From contig JAUKTV010000002.1 in the NCBI GenBank assembly GCA_030549205.1, positions 1,798,001 through 1,862,000 on the forward strand: 64,000 bases of DNA, in the 5' to 3' direction. Position numbers and translations under genes: made by a program. Origin of the DNA: Apiosordaria backusii (Eukaryota; Ascomycota; Sordariomycetes; Sordariales; Lasiosphaeriaceae). The notes below the pieces were generated by a model. That model saw only the letters and a list, made by a program, of their open reading frames with translations, did no database searches and was not told the origin of the DNA. Shown piece after piece: positions 21,697 to 31,470 of this stretch. How positions within the stretch are numbered: position 1 is the first letter of the stretch; every line of letters starts with the position of its first letter.

Positions 21697-21860
21697 CACC
21701 AAATGCACCAAATGCACCCAAATGCACCAAATGCACCCAAATGCACCAAATGCATCCAAATGCACCAAATGCATCCAGATGCACCAAATGCATCCAGATG
21801 CACCAAATGCATCCAGATGCACCAAATGCACCCAAATGCACCCAAATGCACCAAATGCAC
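21697..21860. repeat. 9/10-bp minisatellite (ATGCACC-A/CAA)
   Basis: About 17 units of AAATGCAC(C/CC), with ATGCATCCA(A/G) variants in the middle and returning to the first type at the end. Open in several frames (as His-Gln-Met-type repeats), but no gene structure supports translation. Confidence 0.9.
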
Positions 21861-22503
21861 TAAGCACTACTGTGGACCGGATGCACTGGGGGACCTTGAA
21901 CCTTGGGACCGCAGCAAGCACTGAGGAATCTATATTCGCAATCTTGGTAGCATTCAGTCAAGGACTGTGACCTTCGAACGGGCGAAGGCGATGATGTATT
22001 CTAGTTCCATATACCCATGTCTCCATCCAACGCACCAGTTCCTGGCCGGCTCAGTTACTTCCACCCGGGTTGCACAGAGTGCATTCGCGGCCTTCGGGAG
22101 TTTTTCCGCCGTTGCACTTGTTTGGACATTGAGACTCGGGCATCGTTGGTTGTTGTTTCTAGGCCTGTGAAACAGTCAGTTGCGTATCTAATGAAATGGT
22201 GGAAGGGGCCATACTTCGATGTTTAGGTGCAAAGATTTTTTGTGTTGTGTATGACTTGGAAGAGTTGGGTAGGGTGGTAAGCAGCGGGTAGAATTTTTTA
22301 TGGCGAGAATAACGTTAACACAGTCCAATTTCTGTTTAATTGAATATCGGATAGGGCAGCCGATACGGCCCCCCTCCCTTGCCGCCAACCGGAGGAGGGG
22401 TAGAAACTTCTCGGAATGACGCAAAGTTGTCCCACGCAGGAAACTGATAAGCACCATCAGGCCACGTATTTTCTTCACCTTTCTTGAGGGTAGGACCAGA
22501 CTT
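21861..22503. other. intergenic, nothing recognised
   Basis: About 640 bases between the minisatellite and the next gene. No repeat copies were noticed. The last 60 bases before 22504 probably hold the leader of the spliced gene. Confidence 0.3.
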
Positions 22504-23051
22504 ATGGCTTCATTAAGCTCTGAAGCAGGTTTCTTCGAACTAAATCAGGTTTCTTTATCGGTATCTGCGGAAAACGTCCAGCAGTTCTGGGAGGACCATG
22601 GGTTCTTCTACCAAAAAAACGCGACAATCGGGGGGCTTGTTGATCGGCTTTTCCGCGAAGACCGTGCTAGGAGTGATGACACTAAGCTCGAGCATTTCAA
22701 ACCAGAGCTTTGGAAAGACCCAGTAAGTAGGAAATAAGACGCTGTCTTGTGGATTGTTATTTACTATGTTAGCGTCTCAAGAAGATCCTCGACCGCTACC
22801 CTATCGTGACTCGCTTCCGGTTTCCCTGGGGCACGACAAAGGGTTACTACAAATGGGACGTAAGGGCAGAGGCGGACAATGGGCTAGTCCTCCATATGCT
22901 GGGCTCCAAGTCCCATTGGTTCTGCTGTGATGGCTCTCACAAACTTAACTTAAGTGGAGAGCTGTTGCCGAACGGCACTCTTAATGCCCCGGAAGATATC
23001 ATAAAAGCATACCCGAGAAGGGAAATTAAAATGGAAGAAGGCGGCGTGTAA
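22504..23051 (+). CDS. hypothetical protein, two exons
   Basis: Exon 1 is 22504-22722 and exon 2 22773-23051, 165 residues. The 50-base intron is GTAAGT...TATGTTAG, phase 0. The ATG follows GACTT in a plausible context. The sequence has a globular composition (FWEDHGFFYQK, LDRYPIVTRFRFPWGT, KSHWFCCDGSHKLNL) with no signal peptide, membrane segment or recognised domain. Its intact frame and clean intron suggest a functional orphan gene. The following 270 bases up to the reverse-strand zinc-finger gene are intergenic (tail to tail). Confidence 0.6.
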
Positions 23052-23323
23052 GATCATTCACCCTATTTGCTATCTCTTTGCTCTAACGCATAGTAGTCTG
23101 CTGATGCACCCGCGACTCGCACAGAAAGCGACAGGAGGTTGCTCGTTGATGTACGGATTATTAAAAGAGCAGGCTGGTGCACCGTAAAGGGCTGGACTAT
23201 TCTCGGGAAGGACGCACTTAAATGTTTCTAGGAAAGCTGTAGCCATCTCGGCCCCAGCACAGACTCGGCCGCGATTAATACGTTAGTATGAACTATCCCA
23301 GCTCAGTCCACGATGCCCTGGTT

Positions 23324-24319
23324 TTATGATTGAGTTGTCCACACAGCGTCTGGCATTTGGGCCCAATCTACTGTTGTATATTGCTCCCATAACGTAGTGG
23401 TATACTCACGGCCCATATCGAAATTTGTCGAGGAACTAGGCTGGGCAGGACCAACTAGCGCTGAGGATGGCATCGCTTCCACAGTCTGCGGGTTGGCCGA
23501 AGACGACTCTCCATGAACCATCGCGTCTTGCCCAAGCTGCTGAAATGAGGTGGCATGACTAGAGTCGGTTGGAGGTTTAGCTTTTATGCGTCCTCCACGT
23601 CGGCGTCGTGTGGTACTGGTGATGCTCAAACCCAGTTCGTTCTCGACAAGCTTTCGCCGGTAGTCGATTTGTTCTCGTTTGGGCGACCGCCTGCCGCATT
23701 TGTGTTGTATGAATGCGCTCGCTGTAGTGAAATTGTCAGAGCAGTTGGCGCAAGGTCGATTCCAAGCAATATCTGTTATAGATCTATTAGTGATTAACCT
23801 CATTGATTGAGCAGGACCTGGGCCCCATACGTGTGAAGCGGTGTCGAACGAGGTCTGGCTGTCTCTGAAATGGCTGTCCACAACCCACCTCCGGGCATTC
23901 CATCCTTCGTTGTACTGAAGAAAGTTTTTGTCCCTCGACGGATGGTCGATGCCTATCTCCATCTGAGTCTCGAGCTATGGAGTCTAAGTCTCTGCGACGT
24001 GGTTCAAAATCGGCGGCATCGTCGGGATGGCAAGCTAACAGGTCTTTGAATAGCGCCGTCATTTGAGACTGCCACGTTAGAGAGCTTCGACTGGAATTGC
24101 ACGGGGTCTTACCTGGTGTAGCAAAAAATGGTTTATATGATCAGCCTTCGATGGGACATCGTCGGAGCATACGCTGCATTTAATGGGATACTCTGCCATC
24201 TTGCGAGATGTTGAAATTGGTGCTGTTTTCGGGGAGCTCACATTTCCCGCGTCAACCCCGCTTGGTGTTTCGTTTAGTTGCATATCTGCCCCGGTTTTCG
24301 GCCATAATTGATTCGTCAT
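23324..24319 (-). CDS. C2H2-type zinc-finger protein, three exons
   Basis: Exons 24319-24113, 24068-23831 and 23772-23324 give 297 residues. Introns are 44 bases (GTAAGA...GGCAG) and 58 bases (GTATGG...TAACAG). Zinc-ligand groups: an N-terminal CSVCSDDVPSKADHINHFLLH (Cx2C...Hx3-4H-like), CPEVGCGQPF with LVRHRFTH completed across intron 2, and CANCSDNF with FIQHKC. After these come a basic patch (TRRRRGGRIK) and a disordered Ser/Pro tail. Spacing fits a fungal C2H2 protein acting in the nucleus; DNA binding is inference. Its 5' end faces the gag-like repeat copy at 24455, 0.14 kb upstream. Confidence 0.7.
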
Positions 24320-24454
24320 TATTAATTACCCAGGGTGAGGCGGAAAAGGCCCTTATCCCAACAGATCTTACGAGATGCTTCAGGTATTTCCGTCTCTCCT
24401 TAGGGGGAGTGGATTCTAACGCCTGCAATTCTTTATCTTCTTGCTTACACATTA

Positions 24455-24575
24455 TAGGAGCAGTAATGAGTGCTCCGCCCAACACGCCTACAGAGACTCG
24501 GGCAGAGGAAGTGGTTACCGCCGATTATTCACCTCCCTCTCTTCATTCGAGCAGTCGTAAATACGGATCGAGCAA
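24455..24575 (+). repeat. 121-bp coding-like repeat, copy 2
   Basis: Partner of 14688-14808: ATG at 24466, the same MSAPPNTPTETRAEE start, and loss of similarity at the same codon. The few differences are mostly transitions. A TATAG just before the shared block makes it look like a 3' splice site or an insertion border. Confidence 0.7.
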
Positions 24576-24907
24576 CAGATTACGGCACCTACATTAAAAA
24601 ACTCGGATGAGAGGTCGCCGAAAGGATGAGACAATGAACTTAATATTTAGAGACTGTTTGGTTGGTTGTGATAACTTTATCACGGATGAGACTAATGCGG
24701 GAAAGGGGTCGTTTTCTTTATTAGTCAGAGGTATTGTTTTAGTTTGAATAAGAAAGAAATACGCGGCTATGAGGTATACAATTGCCCAACTTTAGTAATA
24801 ACTCATTGACATAATAACTCCCTCCTAATACTTTAGGATTACCTTGGACTGCCCCCTCCTAAAGCCGCGCAATCGTGACTCGATTAGCGCTCGGGCTTCC
24901 CTTCTCT
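24576..24907. other. AT-rich spacer
   Basis: No coding frame and no recognised repeat; T/A-rich with simple runs. Confidence 0.3.
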
Positions 24908-25375
24908 TTAAGATACGATGGAACTACTTTGGGTTAACCACAATAGGGTTTTTTTTCCAACTCCCATATATGCTATCCGCACGCTTTGCCCCCTCGCTGA
25001 CCGTCGTTGATACGGTATAAGTAAAGGCTTCCAGGTAGTTCGCAGCTGTATCCGGATTCGCTTCCAGGGCAAGCTGGCCCCCATCGGAAAACAACTTTGT
25101 AGAGACCCAAAAAGATATGTCCCGAGATGTCCCCACTTCCACGACTGCAATTTCGCCAGTTTCTTTATCCTTACAAAGGGTTAAAGAACCTTTGATCGGA
25201 TGGTTGAGACTAACGTGCGACCACTGCACCGGGAGCCCAAGCTTGACCTTACAGGCGTCAATGTCACGGCCTTCAAGACCTCAAAAACGAAGGGGAACAG
25301 ACCTCGATGTTGCAGGGGGGAACCGCACCTCACCCTCCTCCTCGCCCTTCTTCACAATGACCGCGTAACCCCTCC
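24908..25375 (-). pseudogene. hypothetical gene with in-frame stop
   Basis: A reverse frame of 101 codons (PIKGSLTLCKDKETGEIAV ... KKNPIVVNPK) has no upstream ATG but stays open leftward through VKLGLPVQW and IDAC. It then meets a single TGA near 25279, beyond which the same frame reads VPLRF and a charged AVIVKKGEEEGEV. The TGA would be CGA before a RIP-type change. An intron hiding the stop is the alternative, but no good donor was seen. Family unknown. Confidence 0.35.
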
Positions 25376-26899
25376 AGTAATAGAAACTGCCAAAAACTGA
25401 GGAATATTTCTTTCCCCATGCAGGATGGCTACATTGATACAACACAAATTAATCTATATTGGGCAGCCTTCACTAGTTGAACTAGTGTGCACTCCCTCCC
25501 ACTCCGTACCACCAATGGGGGTGAGCCAAGCGACCCGGTCGCGAAAGCCTTTTGCTGCGCGCGAGCGGGGTTGAGAAGGCTCCGTGGGCGGGGTATCTAC
25601 AGTTGTGGGAATTTTCCGACTGCGACCCGTGAACTTTTTCTCAAGGTTGAACATTGAAGCAACTTGAGTATTTTAGCAAGGCCACGCGGCTCCTGCGTGC
25701 GGCCTCCCGTGTTCGTCACAGATGGCTCATATCAAAATCAACGCCTGGCAATCAGGTCCATCCTTACAGTGTCGATGACCTCAGCACATAATGGCCAAGG
25801 ATTGGAGCTGGATAAGCCCGGCAGACAACCCCAGCGGAGAGACAAGCATACTGCATGTTGGCTGAGCTGGGATCACGGCAGGGGGTTGGACTTGGAATCG
25901 ACTTGAACACGAGCCACTTACAAAAGCAAAGTGTGTCAGTCCGTGCATATGCTTACAGATAGCTGTAAGTACACGAAAGGCAGTAATCCGCTGCCACCTA
26001 CCGTTTATAATGCCAAACGGTATAACACTATTATAATTGCAAGTAAAACCTCCGGTAAGAATCGTAACTTTGTAAGCAGCGGCTATCAACTTAACTTCCG
26101 GGTTGGTTGGTTGATATGTCACACCTTCGTTGGTGCCCTTTATAAAGTGGACCTTATAAGGAGTCGCCTAACCCGTGACGATGAACCGAAGAAATCAGTC
26201 GCATGTATCCGCACTTGCCTGGTGATTGGTAGTCTCGGCTGAGATTGTTTATTGTGAATCTGTCGGGTTTTATTTCATTGTCGGCTCCAGACAAACTCCT
26301 TATATAAAGGTGCTCGAACCCCAGAGGATGGCAACCACCTGTTAGCCATTACCGTTACCCCTACCACTGGAACTCACCGTATCACCTCTCTCACCAAACA
26401 CCCAGTCCCCATCGATAGTAAATACCAGAGAGTTCAAAGTTACAGGAGAGCATTCTAACACATCTAAGACAAGGAGCCAGCATATTTTCAGTTGTCAACG
26501 TTATGCCTCAACTTAGAACCTGCATCTTTTTCGCACTTTATTTCCATTTCTTTATCGCATTCAGCATCCTGGCAGTGAATCATACTGTTGGCATCCCGAA
26601 TAACAACCAACTTGCTCCTTTTATGGTGATGATGGTGACTGGGTTATGTCTCGTTGTTGGTTGGGCCCAATTAGGCTGGGCGAGGTCTTGTCGTTGGCTG
26701 CGTTTTTGCTAGATCGTAGGACAGGTTCGAAACAAAATTCAACACTTACGCAAAATCCTTAGGAGATAAGATCTGGGAGGATGGCATGTGGAGAGTGGTA
26801 TAGAGAGGATTGGTTGATCCGATACTGGCCGATCTGAGCTACGGCTTGGCAGTGGCGAAGCAACCCCACGACTTGAAAAAGGCCGTGAAACGACCACTG
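25376..26899. other. mostly empty; one small hydrophobic frame
   Basis: No gene is well supported. The frame 25654-25454 (reverse) is basic and short. At 26503-26712 (plus) an ATG opens 69 codons with two hydrophobic stretches (FFALYFHFFIAFSILAV; MVMMVTGLCLVVGW), preceded by a C-rich leader (CACCGTATCACCTCTC...). It could be a tiny membrane protein, or chance. Confidence 0.3.
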
Positions 26900-27145
26900 C
26901 GAGGGGCGTGAGGGTGTGAGAGGCGCGAGAAGCGCGAGAAGTGCGAGAAGTGCGAGAAGTGCGAGAAGTGCGAGAAGTGCGAGAACTATATAAGAGGTGC
27001 GAGAGGCGCGAGATGTAACAATGGCGGGGAGTGCGAGAGGTGCGAGAGATGTAAAAATTGCGAGAAGTGCGAGAACTGTGAGAGGTGCGAGAGGAATAAA
27101 ACTGCAACAAGGGCGAGAAGTGCGAGAGGCAATAAAATTGCGGGA
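26900..27145. repeat. 9-bp minisatellite (GTGCGAGAA)
   Basis: Begins as GCGAGAGGCGCGAGAAG and settles into seven near-perfect GTGCGAGAA units at about 26935-26990, then GTGCGAGAG/GATGTA variants interrupted by unique bases. On the reverse strand it reads Ser-Arg-Thr repeats. A decaying minisatellite. Confidence 0.85.
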
Positions 27146-27964
27146 GGTGCTTCTCTACCTAGTGGAGTCTTCCCTTATGGCGCAGAGCACTAACATGGAT
27201 CTTTCAGCTTAAATCATTAGGGTCTGTCTTCCCCCACCTAAGCTCAGTCCAGTGTCCGTAAACGCAACTGCTTAGGAGCTGTGACAGAACCCCCCTGAAA
27301 GACCCCTGTCGGTAGTGCCGGGTCTGTTTTACTTACCCATCACACCACAGCACTGTAGTGTGCCTGGCGAATTGCTCGCGGGAGTGGTCGTCGTGTGCAA
27401 GTATACAGGACTTGTGAAAACCAGCACTTGCAAATTGATCAGGTTGTATGGTGTGTAAATCAAGCATGTATTATTACTTGGCTAGACCAAGCCGAAGACC
27501 AGTGGAACCGTAACACTGGGAACACTCAAATACCCCATGGGGGGGGGGGGGGGGGGGGAACAAGCGTAACAGTTGGCAACCACATCCCTCGCTTCCCATC
27601 GTACGTCTTGGTCTACGTAAGGATAAGCGGTAGAAGGAGAACACAATTGTTCCATGGGCTGCTGTACTTGTATATAATCCCTCACGAACTCAACTGTCCC
27701 ACATATCCTTCTCACAAACGAACTCTCTCCTCCCATCCATCGCTCTTGTCATCATATTCTCGCTACACTATTAGATATCACTTGACCTTTTGTCAGTAAA
27801 ACTATGTGCGACTATACACAAGTATGTCCTATTCTTTTTATCCCAGTATTCACGCTGACAGCACCACCTATCCCTGGTATGGGGTAATGCGCGGTTAGAA
27901 TTTGGGTAATGCGCGGCTATAAAGTCTCTTATAAAAATGGCCTCCTTTGCTACCGTTCCCAGTT
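27146..27964. other. spacer with a 20-base G run
   Basis: Contains a G20 homopolymer ending at 27558 and a short duplicated GGGTAATGCGCGG near 27880 and 27905. No gene recognised; the 134-codon frame through the G run is not credible. Confidence 0.35.
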
Positions 27965-29700
27965 TCAGTTTTGCCAATTCTTCCGTGTCAGCATAATTCC
28001 ACTTGTCAAACTAGGCAACAACCTTGCCCTCACCAGGGCCGTCTGCGCGTTGGCGTCCGCTCTCTTGTTCAAGAGCAGTTTGACAATCCCTTGATGGCCT
28101 TTCGGTAGGGCGGCCTGGAGAGCATTGCCGTAAACACCGCTCTGCGCGTAGAGAGCATTGCCGTAAAGGAAGCCCTGCGCGTTGACATCCGCTCCCTTAT
28201 CCAAGAGTAGTTTGACAATCTCTTGATGGCCTTTCGATGAGGCGGCCTGGAGAGCATTGCCGTATTCGCCGCGCTGCGCGTTGACATCCGCTCCCTTATC
28301 CAAGAGTAGCTTGACAATCTCTTGATGACCGTTCGATGAGGAGGCGTAGAGAGCATTGCCGTAAACGCCGCGCTGCGCGTTGACATCTGCTCCCTTATCC
28401 AAGAGTAGTTTGACAATCTCTTGATGACCGTTCGATGAGGCGACGTAGAGAGCATTGCCGTATTTGCCGCCCTGCACGTTGACATCCGCTCCCTTATCCA
28501 AGAGTAGTTTGACAATCTCTTGATGGCCTTTCGATGAGGCGGCCTGGAGAGCATTGCCGTAAACGCCGCCCTGCACGTTGGCATCCGCTTCCTTATCCAA
28601 GAGTAGTTTGACAATCTCTTGATGACCTTCCAATGAGGCGGCCTGGAGAGCATTGCCGTAATAGCCGCCCTGTACGTCGACGTCCGCTCCCTTATCCAAG
28701 AGTAGTTTGACAATCTCTTGATGGCCTTTCGATGAGGCGGCCTGGAGAGCATTGCCGTAAACGCCGCCCTGCACGTTGGCATCCGCTTCCTTATCCAAGA
28801 GTAGTTTGACAATCTCTTGATGACCTTCCAATGAGGCGGCCTGGAGAGCATTGCCGTAATAGCCGCCCTGTACGTCGACGTCCGCTCCTTTGCTGATAAG
28901 ATCTCGCGCAGGCGCTACGAGTCCAACGAAGCAAACATAGTAGAGCCTGGAGCCTTGTGGAGGACCTGGGTTGCTGACCCAAGCCCTATCAGCCTGGTAC
29001 AATCGAGTCCATCGTTGGAACGTCACTTCTTTTTCTAAGAACCTGACTGTCGCTCGAACTATATCTTCCGAAGCCTGAGCCAACGCAGCATGACCTGCCA
29101 ACATTTTCGCCGCACATATTGCCAGCCACTCCTGGAAGACCAGGTTTTTTTCCAGGAGCCACGCACCTGTCCCCTTATGGTGGAGCTGCCTCGCATGACC
29201 GGCGTTTGTAGACGGATCTGGAGGACAAAGCCAGCGCTTGATCTTATCGGTATGAAGGTCAGACCTGATGGAATCAGCTGCAGCTTTCATTGCAACTGTC
29301 GTCTGCTGCACACCATCGATCTTTTGAACTACCCGAAGTCAGGTCGTATTCAAGTGCAAATATGTTCAGTCTTGTGTATTGGTAGTCGAGCCCTAGGGAA
29401 CAAAACAAGAACTAACCCAACTGAAGCACTTCCAGTGCCCTCTTGGTCTCCTGGACCTCCGCGGCCGGCACGTACGCCAGGAGCTCCTTGGCATACGCAG
29501 CGGCGGTGGCCGAGGCGTAGCGTTGCCATCGATCGTTTTTGTGAGAATCAGCGTAGTCGCAGATCCCGCGAATTACAAGACAGGGAAAATGGTTCATCAG
29601 GTCGGCCGCTTCCATCTCAAAGCAGATGCAATCCTCGCCGAAGTTGAGTGATGTAGAAGCCATTTTTGCCGGTAAGGTGATATGGCGGTCTCGCATTGCC
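27965..29700 (-). pseudogene. NLR remnant: PNP/UDP-phosphorylase end joined to ankyrin repeats, NACHT missing
   Basis: Exon 1 ends at 29417 and exon 2 runs 29328-27965; the 88-base intron has GTTAGT, CTGAC and GGTAG signals, phase 1. Exon 1 carries the end of a PNP_UDP domain: GEDCICFEMEAADL, NHFPCLVIRGICDYADSHKN, RYASATAAAYAKELL. Exon 2 opens with the NLR linker (HTDKIKRWLCPPDPSTN, GTGAWLLE) and goes straight to the post-NACHT segment (DIVRATVRFLE, VTFQRWTRLYQ). No P-loop or Walker B lies between them. Eight full 33-residue ankyrin repeats (YGNALQAASSKGHQEIVKLL) follow, plus one internally shortened unit. The first half of the PNP domain is replaced by a dispersed repeat at about 29.72 kb. 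Fungal PNP-NACHT-ANK proteins act in non-self recognition; this copy cannot switch as a normal NLR does. Confidence 0.8.
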
Positions 29701-29719
29701 CAAAGCACAATGCAGGAGA

Positions 29720-30270
29720 CAGTGCATGAAACTATCCAAAGTTTCGGTGAACCGGGATGTAGGAACAATGTTTGGGGAGATGATTTGCCTGATTTGGACG
29801 AATTCAGAAACTGATCCTGGCGTGACGCTGCAGGAGCTGTTTCTGACTCTGGCGAAAGCAGGGGTTCCCTGTCCATAATCCCTACCTGCTTGACCGAACG
29901 GTCTACGCTCCAGAAACAACTCTGGAATAACACTGTCGCTTTTCTACTAGGCAGAAAGAGCACGTGTTTTTGCTGCGACGATCGATACGTAGCTTTTCTG
30001 CCAATGTCACAATTAACCAACGACAAGCCGCACGGCGGTGGCCGCATATGGGACGCGGGGGCGTCCCCAACCAATCACCTAGGAACTAGAAGGGAACCAG
30101 TCAGGATGGCCAGAAAGTGCTATAGCGCCAAGACGCCCGAGCATGTTGCATACTGCAAGATGCTCGAGGGTGCTCGGCGAAAGAGCAGGACGAGCACTCG
30201 GGAAGAATTTTAGTATATAGTCGTTCGGTTAGGATTGGCTCGGAGGAGTTTATCAGTTTGCAATACAGGC
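29720..30270. repeat. right arm of the inverted duplication (see 10.56-11.23 kb)
   Basis: Reverse-complement partner of 10565-11232. It abuts the phosphorylase exon of the NLR, so its insertion probably removed the N-terminal half of that gene. On the reverse strand a fused frame runs from the repeat into the NLR exon (30074-29412), which makes a longer but chimeric ORF. Confidence 0.75.
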
Positions 30271-30272
30271 AT

Positions 30273-30372
30273 CCTGAGAGACTGATATATGCCAATACCA
30301 GAAACCGAGGCGCTCTGACAACCCTCAGTTACGAGACGAGTATCGTGTTTATAGAACTCTCTCCGGCGGCGG
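30273..30372 (+). pseudogene. casein kinase 1 exon fragment
   Basis: Nearly identical, in inverted orientation, to 20185-20090 of the CK1 gene: end of intron 1 plus the start of exon 2 (GGCGCTCTGACAACCCTCAG ... CTCTCTCCGGCGG). Only about 100 bases are kept. Confidence 0.85.
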
Positions 30373-30805
30373 TCCACTCATGGCACTCGACAGCATCTGC
30401 AATACTGTATGTAATAAAATACCGGACGCTTTAAGTCGGATTACAGACTTGTCTTCTGTAACCTCATAATCCCGTAGTGACTCGAAAAAGTCCTTCCGTA
30501 GGTAACGGACGTCACCCGTCCAGTCATTAACAAGAAGAGCTAAGTATACGCCCTTAGGTTTACCAAAGTATACTTTTTTGAAGTTGACTGCCTATAAGAC
30601 AAGGGACCGGCCCTCCGTTATAGTCATCTTTAACCTGAAGAGCTTTGTCGATCCAAAGGGGTTCCTTGAAGATAAAGTCCCAGGTCCGAGCATGATTGTG
30701 GTTCTTCTTTGAGAGTAAGGTTCTCCAGGTCAATGCTCGTAGCAGCGAAGCCCGAGATAAGGGTATAAGATAGTCCGCAATATTATCTATTAGCTCACTG
30801 GGTAG
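30349..30805 (-). pseudogene. F-box-like protein remnant, frameshifted
   Basis: From a TTCAG acceptor-like site at 30806 the reverse strand reads LPSELIDNIADYL, an F-box start, then SLLRALTWRTLLSKK and TWDFIFKEPLWIDKALQVKDD to about 30580. A one-base shift in a run of six A (reverse strand, 30574-30579) changes the frame. It then continues VYFGKPKGVYLALLVNDW, DVRYLRKDFFESL, VIRLKASGILLHTVLQ and ends inside the antisense of the CK1 fragment. F-box proteins recruit substrates to SCF ubiquitin ligases. The N-terminal exon, if any, is not found. Confidence 0.5.
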
Positions 30806-31470
30806 CTGAAGTAAGCTTACCGGACTTATTTACACAGAATAGACTGGAGATTATAACTGCTAAGAACAGAGTAATCCCAAGTATCTTGAAGGTATAAATA
30901 TAGATGCTTTGAATGTCGAGATATCTGGCTGATATAAGGTTCTGCAGTCTCCAAGAGCCATTTGTGGAGTCCTGAAAAACGAGGCTGGGGTATAGCGTGT
31001 ACCTATTATGCGGCTCCAAAAACAGCTCCAAGAAGCGGCTAGGGTGGACACGATCGACGGTTTTGCCACTCAACCACTCTTGGTATTGCCTGACAATATA
31101 TCGGTTACAGTACAAGGAGAAACAGTCCACTGCAGGTCTATCTTACGCTCCGGGACAGCGAAATGGAGTTTTGCTACGGTTGTGAGGAGTTTTAATGCGG
31201 CTCTGACCCAAGAACAAGCGTTTATACCAACTACCGAACTGTAGAAGCCTTTTTTGGCGGCTGAGCAAGCGACGTTTGGCCGGGCAGGCGGGAATGTGAA
31301 CTGATTATAGTAAATGGAGCGGGGCTATGTTCTTCGGCTCCCCGGACGCGCCGTGGTTTCTGTCATAAGCAAGCCGATTATCACATAGGTTCTAGAGTTG
31401 ACCTGTCGTACCTGCCTCGTTAGCCCCGCAAAGATATCTTTTCTACAGCTTTCACTCGGTTCCCTACACC
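30806..31470. other. hairpin-motif repeats, no gene
   Basis: Contains CCAAGAGCCATTTGTGGAG at 30950, GCGGCTCCAAAAACAGCTCC at 31011 and GAAGCCTTTTTTGGCGGCT near 31240, all members of the window-wide AGCC/GGCT hairpin family. The 111-codon reverse frame here is not convincing. Immediate promoter of the terpene cyclase lies at the right end. Confidence 0.5.

Noticed and set aside
21697..21860. Possible interstitial telomere or centromere repeat
   Set aside because: The unit ATGCACCAA is not TTAGGG-like, the block is only 165 bases and stands alone.
27395..27799. 134-codon plus-strand frame through the G20 run
   Set aside because: Poly-Gly comes from a homopolymer, no motif or splice support, and no protein-like composition on either side.
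28069..28851. 260-codon arginine/serine-rich reverse frame
   Set aside because: It is the alternative frame of the ankyrin-repeat array and repeats with the same 99-base period.
29412..30074. Complete 220-residue gene as listed from 30074
   Set aside because: Its first half is translated dispersed repeat; only the part from about 29700 matches the phosphorylase family, so it is a chimeric frame.
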